This document shows positions 16,937 through 26,353 of a DNA stretch of 64,000 nt, piece by piece. The stretch's first letter is position 1, and each line of letters opens with the position of its first letter. The stretch comes from Leclercia sp. LSNIH1 (GTDB taxonomy: Bacteria > Pseudomonadota > Gammaproteobacteria > Enterobacterales > Enterobacteriaceae), in assembly GCF_002902985.1 (NCBI RefSeq), contig NZ_CP026167.1, positions 4,340,001 through 4,404,000 on the forward strand. The letters are read 5' to 3'. Below the pieces are notes generated by a model. The model searched no databases, was not told the DNA's origin, and was given only the letters and a program-made list of their open reading frames with translations. A program made the position numbers and the translations under genes.

Positions 16937-18598
16937 TTACTGCTCGCCTGACCGGGCCAGCCAGCGCTTACGGTACGCGACATAGCCGGAAAGGTAGTGT
17001 TCAACATCGTCGATTCGCACGCGATAGCTGTGGTGACGAATAAAAAAGCTGCCGACGATGCGCGGCGGGTTTTTAAAGAACATCGCCAGTTCCGGCCAGA
17101 AAAAGCCGTTTGCCAGATAGCGGGCGCGGCTCTCCAGCGCCTGGTTGAACACCGCCATGTCGAAGCCCGCCAGCAGATGTTTATGCGGCGATGTCTCAAG
17201 CCGCGCGATCATCCGTGAGGCCGCCATCATCAACTCAAGCAGCGTAGGATAAGTGGTGACGCGGTTCTGAACGAAGTCGAGATGATCGCGCACGTTATCC
17301 AGCCCAAACTGGTAATAGCGCTCCAGCGGCTGGTAGCGCGTCAGCTCGTTGACGCAGTAGCTGAGCCAGTGATCGTGCGCCTGCCAGTGCTTCTGCACAA
17401 TAAAATGATCCATCGCCCGTTCGACCATTGCCAGCCAGCGCGGCGCTTTAGTCAGTCCGTAAAGACGCATCAGCGCAAACGCCGCCTCACCGTCGTAATA
17501 GATAATGCGGTGCGCCGCCTTCAGCGACAGATCCCCTGCGTTCAGCACGTGAACAAACCCGCCCGTCTGTGGATCCTGCATAAAGCCGATCCCGTTCGCC
17601 AGCCGCGCCATCGGTTCCAGATACCGATCATCACCGGTCAGCTCGCTGTATTTCGCCATCGCCAGAATACACACCGCATTGCCGCCAAGCTTAATCTCAT
17701 CCCCGGTATCGACCAGGAAATCGGCGTCGCTGCCGTCCGGTAGCCGGTAAGTACGAATAAAGCTGGCGCAGAGGTCGTTGAGTGCCCGCTCGATTGCCGC
17801 GAACTGTTCAGGCTGCTGCGTCACTTCCCATCCTTCGAGCAGTGCATAGGTGGAGCTGGCGTGGCGCAAGGCGTTATAGGTGGGAATGGCGCGGTCGAAA
17901 CAGGGGAACCAGCCGTACTGATAGCGCCCGGAGGGGGCGATCTGCCGGGCAAGGTAGTCGGTGGCGGAGGCGATCATCGGCTCAAGCGCCGTCGCCTGCC
18001 AGTCGGGTAGCTGGCGGTAGCCGCTGTTACGCCCGGTCGATTCGATGGGTAACAACTGCTCGCCGTCGCAAAACAGCGCCCGGGTGGTGAAGCGCCAGAG
18101 CGTCTGGTCAGGCTCCTCCGGCCAGCTCAGCACAGCGCCGAAGCGACGGCGGGAAAAATGGGCCAGATTAGTGGCATTGGGCGTGGCAACGCCGTGATCA
18201 CCATGATAGAGCAGCGCGTTGGCGGCAATCTCCTGCTCCAGCATCGCGTAGCGAAACGCTGGGTCCAGGCTGATGCCGAAGCGAAAATAGTTGCGTTTGG
18301 TCTTGGCTAAGCGGGCTTGCAGGTTATCCCAGCGCAGGGCCTGCACCTGATCCACAAGGTCAACGCGCAGCCAGCAAACCACCGCCCCACTCTTTTGCTG
18401 CCACTGCAGCAGCGCCTCTACGCCCTGCTGCCAGGCCTGATCGAAGCTGTCGCCAGAGCCCTGCACAATATGCGCACGGCTTTGACCATCGGAAGCACTA
18501 AAAAAGATCGCCCAGGCGGGGCAAATCGGCGGTTTGGGCGCGACGTCCAGCAATTCCATCGCCGGGCGGGTTTGCGCCAGTAATTGGCTGAGCGGCAT
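16937..18598 (-). CDS. Unknown protein, probable alpha/alpha-barrel (glycosidase- or epimerase-like), first gene of the lapG-lapD operon
   Basis: The 553-residue protein has no signal peptide. Residues about 1-190 form a domain I do not recognise, with the distinctive [19 protein letters not shown]. Residues about 200-510 contain repeating helical pairs with aromatic and Gly turns ([42 protein letters not shown]), the pattern of alpha/alpha-toroid enzymes acting on carbohydrates. It could be a hydrolase, lyase, epimerase or a binding protein; catalytic residues cannot be assigned. It is divergent from the hydrolase/Mur-CapA genes across a 115-bp gap and probably co-transcribed with lapG. Confidence 0.7.
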   Translation of the reverse strand: MPLSQLLAQTRPAMELLDVAPKPPICPAWAIFFSASDGQSRAHIVQGSGDSFDQAWQQGVEALLQWQQKSGAVVCWLRVDLVDQVQALRWDNLQARLAKTKRNYFRFGISLDPAFRYAMLEQEIAANALLYHGDHGVATPNATNLAHFSRRRFGAVLSWPEEPDQTLWRFTTRALFCDGEQLLPIESTGRNSGYRQLPDWQATALEPMIASATDYLARQIAPSGRYQYGWFPCFDRAIPTYNALRHASSTYALLEGWEVTQQPEQFAAIERALNDLCASFIRTYRLPDGSDADFLVDTGDEIKLGGNAVCILAMAKYSELTGDDRYLEPMARLANGIGFMQDPQTGGFVHVLNAGDLSLKAAHRIIYYDGEAAFALMRLYGLTKAPRWLAMVERAMDHFIVQKHWQAHDHWLSYCVNELTRYQPLERYYQFGLDNVRDHLDFVQNRVTTYPTLLELMMAASRMIARLETSPHKHLLAGFDMAVFNQALESRARYLANGFFWPELAMFFKNPPRIVGSFFIRHHSYRVRIDDVEHYLSGYVAYRKRWLARSGEQ

Positions 18599-18713
18599 TT
18601 TTACTCCTGATAACGCCTGAAGAAACCCTGTCAGAAAAATCCTAACCAGATAATACCATTATGTATGACAAGTTGTGTATTCTGTATATCTATGTTTCTT
18701 CCGGGGCAGTATT

Positions 18714-19592
18714 GTGAGTCGATGTTTCGCAGTAGGGATCCTGCTGCTGGTGAGCCTGTATGCGTACGCTGAAATGCCGCTGCTGTGGAACCAACCGGCC
18801 TCCCGGGAGCACTGCCCGGTCGGCGACGAGGCCGTGTGGGTACACTACCCTCAAGGCAACGCCTGTATGCGCTATTTCAGCGCCGGAAATCTCCAGGCTG
18901 CCCCGCTGGCGGTGGTGATGTTAAAAGGCGACCGCGTCTCGCTGATAAAGCGTCCACCCGAAACCATTCCCGGTAACACCGCCGCCGACCAACGCCGTCA
19001 GGCACGGGCGATCCTACGCCAGACCGGGTTGCCGACCATTATTATCGCCCGCCCCGGCACCTACGGCTCCAGCGGCAACCATTACCGCCGTCGTCAGGCG
19101 GAAGAGTTCCAGGCTATCGATGCCGCCCTCAATGCTATCAAGGCCCGCTATGGTATCCAGCGCTTTATTCTCAGCGGACACAGCGGAGGCGCCACCGCCG
19201 CTTCGGCGCTGTTGACTACCGGCCGCCGGGACATCGCCTGCGCGGTGCTTACTTCCGGCGCCTGGGGAATACTCGAGCGGGCGCAGCGCCTGCGTCAGCA
19301 GCGTGGCGAAGCCCCGGCGCCTGCACTGGACGGCACCGGCCTCCCTCACCCGTGGGATCCCCTCGACCACATCAGCGGGATCGCCGCCGATCCCTTCCGG
19401 TTGATCCTGGTGATCGGCAACCAGCAGGATCGCAATACGCCGTTCGATCTGCAGGCGCGATTCGCGGATGCGCTGCGGGAACATGGCCACCGGGTAGAAC
19501 TGCTCGAACGCCCCGCCAGACCGCCGCAATTTCATAATTTGACGGGGAATGCCGGTATCAACGCCATTCGCCTTTGTCCGCTACGCGGATAA
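18714..19592 (+). CDS. Secreted alpha/beta hydrolase (serine esterase or peptidase type)
   Basis: I choose GTG 18714, which gives a clean signal peptide ending AYA (about residue 19) and has GGGG about 8 bases upstream; a GTG at 18675 would add 13 residues in front of the signal. The 292-residue product has the nucleophile elbow GHSGG, a likely acid Asp in NQQDRNTP and a C-terminal His in PQFHNL, so a full catalytic triad is plausible. It should act in the periplasm or outside. Substrate is unknown; the neighbouring ligase/CapA gene, 24 bases downstream, suggests cleavage or transfer of a cell-surface amide or ester polymer. Confidence 0.75.
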   Translation: MSRCFAVGILLLVSLYAYAEMPLLWNQPASREHCPVGDEAVWVHYPQGNACMRYFSAGNLQAAPLAVVMLKGDRVSLIKRPPETIPGNTAADQRRQARAILRQTGLPTIIIARPGTYGSSGNHYRRRQAEEFQAIDAALNAIKARYGIQRFILSGHSGGATAASALLTTGRRDIACAVLTSGAWGILERAQRLRQQRGEAPAPALDGTGLPHPWDPLDHISGIAADPFRLILVIGNQQDRNTPFDLQARFADALREHGHRVELLERPARPPQFHNLTGNAGINAIRLCPLRG

Positions 19593-19616
19593 GCCCAAAA
19601 AAGCAGGAATAAAAAT

Positions 19617-22600
19617 ATGCGCCAGAAACCGCCCCGTCAGCCACGCGCAGAGACGCAAGCACCGGGATGGACCGCTGCCGAACTCGAAAAACTACCCGGT
19701 AGCGTCTGGTACAATCGCCCGGATGCAGGCTGGCACGCCGCTGACATTGTCCTTTTTCATGATAAGGCGCAGCCCGGCCATCCCTGTCTGTTTGTCGCCA
19801 TCGATCCCGACACCTGGCGTAAGGGCTCCGGCAACACCGGTATTTACGCAGGCTGGGGTGACACTCATCTTTCGCTTCCCCGCCACGCCTCTCGCTATTG
19901 CGGGGCCATCGTCCAGCGACGCCTTGAAGATCTCCCGCCAGACTTCCCTCAACTGGTGGTGGGCAACAGCTATCAGGCCCTGCTTTGGCTTGCAGAAGAA
20001 GCCCGGCGGCGACTGGACGGTAAGCTGGTGGCGATCACCGGTACGGTAGGCAAAACCTCGACCAAAGAGATGCTCAACAGCATCCTGACAAAGCATATGT
20101 CGGTAGTGGCGAGCCGCGGAAACCATAACACCCGCACGGGGGCCTCCATCACGCTGGCGCGTGCAGTCTGCAATCCGCAGGCGGTGGTGCTGGAGGTGGC
20201 GATCTCTGCTCTGTGGATGCGCAACGGCGGGATCGGCCCGCGTATCAAACCGCATATCGTCATTATTACCGAGATCGGCCTCACCCAGGTGGGCAGGAGC
20301 GTGACCTCTCTCGACGATGTGGCCCGCTTTAAAGCGCGCATCAGTCACGGTCTTATTCCGGGTGGTTACGCCATTTTAAACCGTGATATGGCCAGCTATG
20401 ACACCGTGGCTGCGAGCGTCACCCGTGACGGTGCCCGCATCATCAGCTACGGGTTTGATGCCGACGCCGACGTGCGGATCACGGCGTTTACCCAGAATGC
20501 CAACGGGAGCCTGATCACGCTCAGCCTCCGTCAGCAGAGCCTGAATTACCGGCTGGCTGTGCCGGGCAAAGGCGCCGCGCTTAACTCGGTGGCCTCGCTT
20601 ATCGCCGCCGATCTGCTCGGGGTGAGCCTGGCGGAGATCGTGGCCAGCCTCGAAACCTGGCGCAGCGATGATCAACATATGGGCATTTCCGCGCTGCCGC
20701 TGCCGGGCGGCGGGGCTGTCACCCTGATTGACGACAGTTATAACGCCGAATACCTCTCGATGCTCAACGCGTTTGAGGTGGCCGCTCAGCGAGCGCAGGA
20801 AGGGGGCGGCCGTGTGATCGCCCTGCTGGGGCGGATCATCAACCTCGGGGATCGGTCCGCCGCCATCCACCGCTCGCTGGCGCAGCCCCTGCTGGCGGCT
20901 GGCTGTCAGCAGGCATTTCTGCACGGTGACGAGATGTGTGCCCTGCACGACGCCCTGCCGGAGGAGGTTCGTAGCGGTCATTTCAGCACCGCAGAAGCGC
21001 TGGTGGAAGCCGCTGCGCCAGCGTTGCGCGACGGCGATATCGTGCTGGTCAAAGGGAGCGTGCGTAATTCCGACTTCAGGCGGGTTGTCGGCCTGTTGAA
21101 GCGCCGACTTACCGCGTCGCCAGCCCTGGCAAAAGGGCAAACCGCCCGCCTGCTGATGAATCTTACCACCGGCGAAACCCGGCTGTCTGAGCAGGGTGAC
21201 AGCGCGTTTGCCCCCACGTACTTGAGCCAGCTGCTGCTGGCCGTCTGCCTGGCAGAACGGCTGCTGGCGAAAAAAATAGACCTTGATACGCCTGTTGAGA
21301 TGCACGGCATCGCTGCCCACGTTCTGCAGGGCAATCCGGCTCTTGGCCTGCAACGGGGGAGCACGGCAACCGTGAAATCGCTGGTGCAGGGGATGCTCAT
21401 CCACAACGCCTGCGACGCCGCCATTCATCTGGCGGAAACGCTGGCCGGCAGCAGCGCGGAGGCGTTGAAGGCGCTGCGCAGCCTTGTCGACCAGCTGGAG
21501 ATGCGCCACACCCATATCAATAACGTCTCCGGTCGGCCCCGCCCCGGCCAGCGCACCACGCTTACGGATATCGCCAGGCTGATGCACCATTTCCAGCTGC
21601 GCTACCCGCACTGGCTTACGTGGCTGGGTGAGCACGAGGCGGCCATCGGCGAGCGGGTCTACCGTAAAAGCGGCAACCTGCACAGCAACGGCAGCGCATG
21701 GGGACAATTCTGCGCCGGACGCTGGGGCGTTGCGCTGCAGTGGATCGCAGGCGAACTCTGGCTGGCCTGCGCTGCCGGGGCGGATGACGCCTTTCATCTC
21801 GACTATCTGCTGGATGGGCTCCTGGCCGGAGTGGATGGCGCAGAGCCCGCACCGGTGCCCGTCGAACGGCACATCGACAAACCTGTGGCGACCCTCACCT
21901 TGTTGGGCGACACCTACTTTGGGGAGTGGTATACCCGTAAGCGCCAGGCGCGGGGTCTGGATGATGCCCTGCAACGTTACGGCTACGATCACAGCTTTCT
22001 GGGCATCGCCCCCCTGCTGCGCGGTAGCGACTTCACTCTTGCCAACTTTGAGGCGGCCCTCGCCACCGATCTGCGCGCCAGTCTGGAAGGGCGAAAGCCG
22101 TTCTGCCTGACCGGGGATCCGGTCGCCTCGGTTACCGCCCTGCGTACACAGGGTATCGACGCGGTGGCCCTTGGCAATAATCACGTCATGGATGCCGGAA
22201 TGCCTGGGCTGGACAGTACCCTGGCGGCGTTTGGCGACGGCGGCATTGCCTGCATCGGCGCCGGACGCAATGCGCAGCAGGCCCACGCTCCGCTGGTGCT
22301 GACGGTGGGCGGCAGACAGTACAAGATTTTCAGCGCCTACTGGTACCGACGCTACATGGAGCAGGATTGCGCCTTTTATGCCCGCCCACGTCGGGCAGGG
22401 GTCGCCTGCCTGAGCGGCGGCCTGGCTGAACAGCTGCGTCTGGAGAAAGCACGCCCCCGGCCAGCCACCACTATCGTGCTCGCTCACTGGGGGCTAGATT
22501 ACCAGTGGACAACGGTGGGACAGCGGGCGCTGGCGCAGCGTCTCTGCGAGGCCGGAGCCGACCTGATTATCGGCTCCGGGCCGCACATGGCAGGCGAGGC

Positions 22601-22949
22601 GGTAAAACTGGGCAAAAGTCTGGTGATCTACAGCATCGGCAACGGGGTGTTTAACAGTAACGGTGAATACCAGTCGCGCGGCGTGCCGCCGTATGGTTTT
22701 ATCGTCCGCCTGCTGCTTGGCAATCCGCAGCCGCAGATCGCGCTTCTGCCGATCCTGACCGACAATAAACAGACCTTCTGGCAACCCCGCCCGGTGACCG
22801 GGGCGGAATTTGCGGATCTGATCGCGCAGCTGACCGCGCAGGGCATGCCCATTACCCGGGAAGAGGCGTCCGATGCGGGCTGGCGCGCCGTCAGTGAGGA
22901 GGGTGAATGCAGGCTGATCATGCCGCTGGCTCAGCTGGCCGGGAGGTAA
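19617..22949 (+). CDS. Three-domain fusion: MurF-like ligase, inactive S11-peptidase-like domain, CapA-like metallophosphatase
   Basis: Residues about 135-500 form a Mur-ligase unit with P-loop GTVGKTS (142-148), the MurF-like DDSYNAEYLSM (372-382) and LVKGS (477-481). Mur ligases join amino acids or peptides to carboxylates using ATP. Residues about 505-735 resemble D-Ala-D-Ala carboxypeptidase (S11), but the SxxK site reads YLSQ (535-538), SxN reads NAC and only KSG remains, so it is probably non-catalytic. Residues about 757-1060 match CapA/PgsA: GD (764), NFE (810-812), GNNH (853-856), AHWG (956-959), GSGPH (986-990). CapA proteins serve poly-gamma-glutamate production. No signal peptide or helix is obvious. 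It overlaps no neighbour but lies in one operon. Confidence 0.82.
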   Translation: MRQKPPRQPRAETQAPGWTAAELEKLPGSVWYNRPDAGWHAADIVLFHDKAQPGHPCLFVAIDPDTWRKGSGNTGIYAGWGDTHLSLPRHASRYCGAIVQRRLEDLPPDFPQLVVGNSYQALLWLAEEARRRLDGKLVAITGTVGKTSTKEMLNSILTKHMSVVASRGNHNTRTGASITLARAVCNPQAVVLEVAISALWMRNGGIGPRIKPHIVIITEIGLTQVGRSVTSLDDVARFKARISHGLIPGGYAILNRDMASYDTVAASVTRDGARIISYGFDADADVRITAFTQNANGSLITLSLRQQSLNYRLAVPGKGAALNSVASLIAADLLGVSLAEIVASLETWRSDDQHMGISALPLPGGGAVTLIDDSYNAEYLSMLNAFEVAAQRAQEGGGRVIALLGRIINLGDRSAAIHRSLAQPLLAAGCQQAFLHGDEMCALHDALPEEVRSGHFSTAEALVEAAAPALRDGDIVLVKGSVRNSDFRRVVGLLKRRLTASPALAKGQTARLLMNLTTGETRLSEQGDSAFAPTYLSQLLLAVCLAERLLAKKIDLDTPVEMHGIAAHVLQGNPALGLQRGSTATVKSLVQGMLIHNACDAAIHLAETLAGSSAEALKALRSLVDQLEMRHTHINNVSGRPRPGQRTTLTDIARLMHHFQLRYPHWLTWLGEHEAAIGERVYRKSGNLHSNGSAWGQFCAGRWGVALQWIAGELWLACAAGADDAFHLDYLLDGLLAGVDGAEPAPVPVERHIDKPVATLTLLGDTYFGEWYTRKRQARGLDDALQRYGYDHSFLGIAPLLRGSDFTLANFEAALATDLRASLEGRKPFCLTGDPVASVTALRTQGIDAVALGNNHVMDAGMPGLDSTLAAFGDGGIACIGAGRNAQQAHAPLVLTVGGRQYKIFSAYWYRRYMEQDCAFYARPRRAGVACLSGGLAEQLRLEKARPRPATTIVLAHWGLDYQWTTVGQRALAQRLCEAGADLIIGSGPHMAGEAVKLGKSLVIYSIGNGVFNSNGEYQSRGVPPYGFIVRLLLGNPQPQIALLPILTDNKQTFWQPRPVTGAEFADLIAQLTAQGMPITREEASDAGWRAVSEEGECRLIMPLAQLAGR

Positions 22950-23043
22950 GCAGAATTTTTAAGCGATACAACTACCTGAATTAAAATTCCCGATTACATT
23001 TAAAAGACGTCACTCCGCTGTGCGACAGAGTCAGGACAAACTG

Positions 23044-23388
23044 ATGAGCGTGCCACTGCAAAAAATGCCCCGCTGCGGGGTGGTGTTGTTAACGCTGCTT
23101 CTGAGCGTAAGCGGTTGTGCTAGCCATGATAAGAATCCCAGCCGGGCGCGCGTAGCGCCGAAATATGTTCGCCCTGCGTCTGTGCAGCCCGCATATAGCG
23201 CACCTGAATCGTTCCTGAACGCGCCAGAAGCGCCCCCAGCGCCGCCCGTAAAAGTAAAAAAACGGCCTCAGGTTAAAGCCGCAGAACCGCCCGCGCCCCG
23301 GGTCGTGCCGGTGCTGGATAACTCGTTGCCGGAGCAGATCTGGCAACCTGCGATCACCCGTCAGACCAGCCTGGAGCTGAAATCATGA
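23044..23388 (+). CDS. Pro-rich lipoprotein of the Mur-CapA cluster
   Basis: ATG 23044 is preceded by AGGA seven bases upstream and gives a lipoprotein signal with lipobox LSVSGC; the mature protein would start at Cys24. The rest of the 114-residue product is Pro/Ala/Lys-rich and likely extended in the periplasm, ending in TRQTSLELKS. No family is recognised. Its TGA overlaps the ATG of the membrane protein gene by four bases, so the two are translationally coupled and probably form a complex. Confidence 0.72.
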   Translation: MSVPLQKMPRCGVVLLTLLLSVSGCASHDKNPSRARVAPKYVRPASVQPAYSAPESFLNAPEAPPAPPVKVKKRPQVKAAEPPAPRVVPVLDNSLPEQIWQPAITRQTSLELKS

Positions 23389-24827
23389 CGGAACGCGCTC
23401 TCGGTGAACTGGAAAACCGGGCCGATATTAAGCGCCCTACGCTGCCGCTGTGGCAAAACGCGGTGGTTATTCTCCTCACCCTCACCTACCTCATCTGCGA
23501 GCTGGCCTTTAACTCGCGCCTGCTCGATCTGGTGGGAAGTCTCTCCACCCCCGACGATATCCACAATATGGAGCGCTATGGTCGGGCCCTAACCGCCATC
23601 GCCGCCGCGCTGCTGATGTTTCAGCTGGTGCTGGCAGCGAACGCCTGGCTGAAAAAACGCGGCATTGCCTTTCCCGCCCCGTGGGTGGCAGGCATGGTGT
23701 TCTCGCTCTGTCTGCTCACCGGCGTGGTGACATGGCAAACGGTGGAGCGGGTTATTGAGCGCCAGGTCGGCCAAAGTACCGGCGAGTTTCGCCAGAAGTC
23801 GATGCTGGCGCAGCTCTATCAGCAGTCTTTAATTGACGGGCACCAGACGCTGGAGGGGATCCCGCTTGATGACGATGGCAGTCAGCGCGAAACCTGGACC
23901 AGCCCATCCGGGAAAGCGTTTCTGGCGATGCTGCCGCTACTTATGAGTTCGGTCAGCCGCTATCACGAACTGCTTGAGCGAGAGGCGGCGCAAAATCTGC
24001 GCGACAGCATCAGCGTTCAGGAGGGCGGGCTCCTCGGCTATTACAAACTCTGGCTGGCCGCGCGCGCAGAGATTTATCAGGACTATCTCGACTATACCAG
24101 CGTTACGCAGAAAAGTGGGCTCTATCATGGGGTGACAATCCCGGCCCGCCTCGACTGGGAGACATTTTTTATGCTGGACCCGGTGCAGAAAAGGCTGCGG
24201 GAAAAGCTGGCCCTGCCGCTGCAAACCCGGGTGCAGCCTGAATATCCGAAAGAGGACGCCCTGAAACAGTTCGCCCTGGCGCTGCAGGCTCCCCATCTTG
24301 ACTACGCCGTGCAACAGCAACTCCCCCGCCTGCAGGCTGCGCTGGCCAGCTACGGCACGGGCGGAGCAAATGAAAAACGGGGCGAGGATGCGGCGCGGGC
24401 GGTGATTGTTCCTCCCATTGCGCTGATGTTCTCCCTGCTCGGCGCCCTCACCCACCTGGCAAAACTGCTCTATCTGCTGCTTCTGCCGTTAAGTGCCGCC
24501 CTGCTTTCTGTTACCGCCTGGCGGCCCGTTCGCCTGCTTAACCGCCATCCGCTGATCTTCCCGGTGCTGTTAATCTGCCTGCTGCTCGGCCTGTGCAGCG
24601 TGACCAATAACAGTATTACGGCTTCTCCGGCCTATCAGTCGCTGCGGCACGCATTGCAGGGAGCGGAAGTGGCGATCACCAATACCCCCTCACCCCTCAG
24701 CGGCGGCACGCTGTTGCGGGCGATCCATACGGTCAGCATCGGGCAGAGTTACAGCTATCCGCTGAATCATGCCATACGCCAGAACGTGCTGTTCGGCTTT
24801 GATTTTGGATATGGAAAGCCTGACTAA
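23385..24827 (+). CDS. Polytopic membrane protein of unknown function in the Mur-CapA cluster
   Basis: The 480-residue product has three hydrophobic helices near the N-terminus (about residues 24-45, 65-87 and 95-117), a large hydrophilic, helical and probably periplasmic or cytoplasmic middle region (about 120-335), and two more helices (about 340-375 and 388-408). No family signature is recognised. Coupling with a lipoprotein and the Mur-ligase/CapA fusion upstream suggests an export or assembly role for whatever the ligase makes; this is inference. A hairpin with a U run follows at 24851-24886. Confidence 0.75.
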   Translation: MTERALGELENRADIKRPTLPLWQNAVVILLTLTYLICELAFNSRLLDLVGSLSTPDDIHNMERYGRALTAIAAALLMFQLVLAANAWLKKRGIAFPAPWVAGMVFSLCLLTGVVTWQTVERVIERQVGQSTGEFRQKSMLAQLYQQSLIDGHQTLEGIPLDDDGSQRETWTSPSGKAFLAMLPLLMSSVSRYHELLEREAAQNLRDSISVQEGGLLGYYKLWLAARAEIYQDYLDYTSVTQKSGLYHGVTIPARLDWETFFMLDPVQKRLREKLALPLQTRVQPEYPKEDALKQFALALQAPHLDYAVQQQLPRLQAALASYGTGGANEKRGEDAARAVIVPPIALMFSLLGALTHLAKLLYLLLLPLSAALLSVTAWRPVRLLNRHPLIFPVLLICLLLGLCSVTNNSITASPAYQSLRHALQGAEVAITNTPSPLSGGTLLRAIHTVSIGQSYSYPLNHAIRQNVLFGFDFGYGKPD

Positions 24828-24850
24828 TCGCGTTTGAATGTGGATAAAAA

Positions 24851-24886
24851 TAGCCCCGGTTTGAGCCCTTTTGTGGGTTATTTTTT
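24851..24886 (+). terminator. Possible terminator of the Mur-CapA operon
   Basis: TAGCCC (24851-24856) can pair with GGGTTA (24875-24880, with one G-U pair), followed directly by six T. The stem is short and the loop is 18 bases, so confidence is modest. The remaining sequence up to lpxP (24887-25080) shows no gene. Confidence 0.4.
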
Positions 24887-25080
24887 GCGCAAAAAGTAGT
24901 GTTAGCAGTTAAGATATATCAGTGCTACATTACGCCGCCCAGCGCCGACAGCCTTTTTTCAGACCTTGGGCATATACGGTAATCACCATGAACCAATAGT
25001 ATTAACGCAGGTCTTAATAGCATTCCGGCGTAGCGCCAGTCTGGGGCTACCAACATACTCTCCATAAAGGTCGTTTTATC

Positions 25081-25998
25081 TTGTCTCAATGCAAATTCAC
25101 GCGCACGCTTCTGCACCCGCGTTACTGGTTTACATGGTTTGGTCTGGGTGTCCTCTGGCTGCTCGTGCAACTTCCTTATCCGGCGCTACGCTGGCTCGGT
25201 GCCAGCCTCGGAAGTCTTTCGCGTCGTTTTCTGAAGCGCCGTGAATCTATCGCTCGCAGGAACCTCGAACTCTGTTTTCCGGCGCTCTCCCCTGAAGAGC
25301 GTGATCATCTCATTAGTGAAAATTTTAAATCTATCGGCATGGCGTTACTGGAAACGGGGATGGCCTGGTTCTGGCCGGACTCGCGGGTACGTAAGTGGTT
25401 TGACGTTGAAGGCCTGGAAAATTTGCAGCGCGCGCAGGCAAAAAACTGCGGGGTGATGGTGATCGGCGTTCACTTTACGTCGCTGGAGCTGGGTGGCCGG
25501 GTGATGGGGTTGTGCCAGCCGATGATGGCCACTTATCGTCCACATAATAGCGCCCTGATGGAGTGGGTGCAGACGTGCGGGCGCATGCGTTCAAATAAGG
25601 CGATGATCAGCCGCAATAATTTACGCGGGCTGGTCAGCGCCCTGAAAAAAGGCGAAGCGGTCTGGTTTGCTCCGGACCAGGACTATGGCCGCAATGGCAG
25701 CAGCTTCGCCCCCTTCTTCGCGGTAAAGGAGGTGGCCACCACTAACGGCACATTTGTGATTCACCGTCTTTCAAAGTCGGTGATGCTGACGGTCACCATG
25801 GTCAGAAAAGACGATAAAAGCGGTTATCGCCTGTTTATCATGCCGGAGATGGAGAACTATCCTCAGGAAGAGGCGGCCGCCGCGGCTTACATCAACAGGG
25901 TGATCGAGAGCGAGATCATGCGTGCGCCGGAACAGTATTTATGGGTGCATCGCCGTTTTAAAACGCGTCCTGTGGGGCACGCTTCCCTCTATCTTTAA
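25081..25998 (+). CDS. lpxP: LpxP, lipid A palmitoleoyl acyltransferase
   Basis: LpxP adds palmitoleate to Kdo2-lipid IVA at low temperature, in place of the laurate added by LpxL. The 305-residue product matches E. coli LpxP almost throughout, with LHPRYW at the start, the membrane segment LGVLWLLVQLPYPAL, the acyltransferase motif HFTSLE (HX4(D/E)-type) and QDYGRNGSSFAPFF. The aligned start is a TTG at 25081 with AAGG about 10 bases upstream; no ATG is available at this place. Cold control is known for E. coli and is not visible here. Confidence 0.94.
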   Translation: MSQCKFTRTLLHPRYWFTWFGLGVLWLLVQLPYPALRWLGASLGSLSRRFLKRRESIARRNLELCFPALSPEERDHLISENFKSIGMALLETGMAWFWPDSRVRKWFDVEGLENLQRAQAKNCGVMVIGVHFTSLELGGRVMGLCQPMMATYRPHNSALMEWVQTCGRMRSNKAMISRNNLRGLVSALKKGEAVWFAPDQDYGRNGSSFAPFFAVKEVATTNGTFVIHRLSKSVMLTVTMVRKDDKSGYRLFIMPEMENYPQEEAAAAAYINRVIESEIMRAPEQYLWVHRRFKTRPVGHASLYL

Positions 25999-26006
25999 CC
26001 CCGTTG

Positions 26007-26038
26007 AAGGTTAGTTTCTTTTAGAAACTAACCTTTTC
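26007..26038 (+). terminator. Intrinsic terminator after lpxP
   Basis: A perfect 13-bp stem AAGGTTAGTTTCT / AGAAACTAACCTT with a 3-base loop ends in TTTC, beginning 8 bases after the lpxP stop. Confidence 0.85.
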
Positions 26039-26124
26039 AATCACCTGTAATCACTCAGGTTTATCGTTAGCACGCTATCTTGCCGAACGACAATTTATTA
26101 CCCGCCGAAATTAAACTGTCGCCG

Positions 26125-26150
26125 TTCCACGACACTCGTAAGTCGTGGAA
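26125..26150. other. Perfect inverted repeat between lpxP and ypdK
   Basis: TTCCACGAC (26125-26133) and GTCGTGGAA (26142-26150) form a 9-bp perfect stem with an 8-base loop, followed by ATTATTT. It lies beyond the lpxP terminator and about 200 bases before ypdK. It could be a leader structure, part of a small RNA or an operator; nothing decides between them. Confidence 0.5.
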
Positions 26151-26353
26151 ATTATTTAGAAAAATGCCTCTTGTCACTCCTGAAATTTAAGCGTACATTA
26201 GCGCCGTCTGGCTACCTGAAAGCACAGAATTCTGAGCTGGAGTCGTCGCTGAAACGGGATAATTCTCATTTCCGCCCCGGCCTGACTTCACCTCTCTATA
26301 CTCAGTTGGACTCTATTTTTATTGCGTATCACGAAATACGCGGAGCGATGAAC

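Noticed and set aside
20376..22487. 703-codon minus-strand frame
   Set aside because: It is antisense to the Mur-ligase/CapA fusion, whose motifs are intact, and has no recognisable domain.
26171..26353. Upstream extension making an 85-residue YpdK
   Set aside because: The extra 61 residues have no family support and the ribosome binding site fits GTG 26354.
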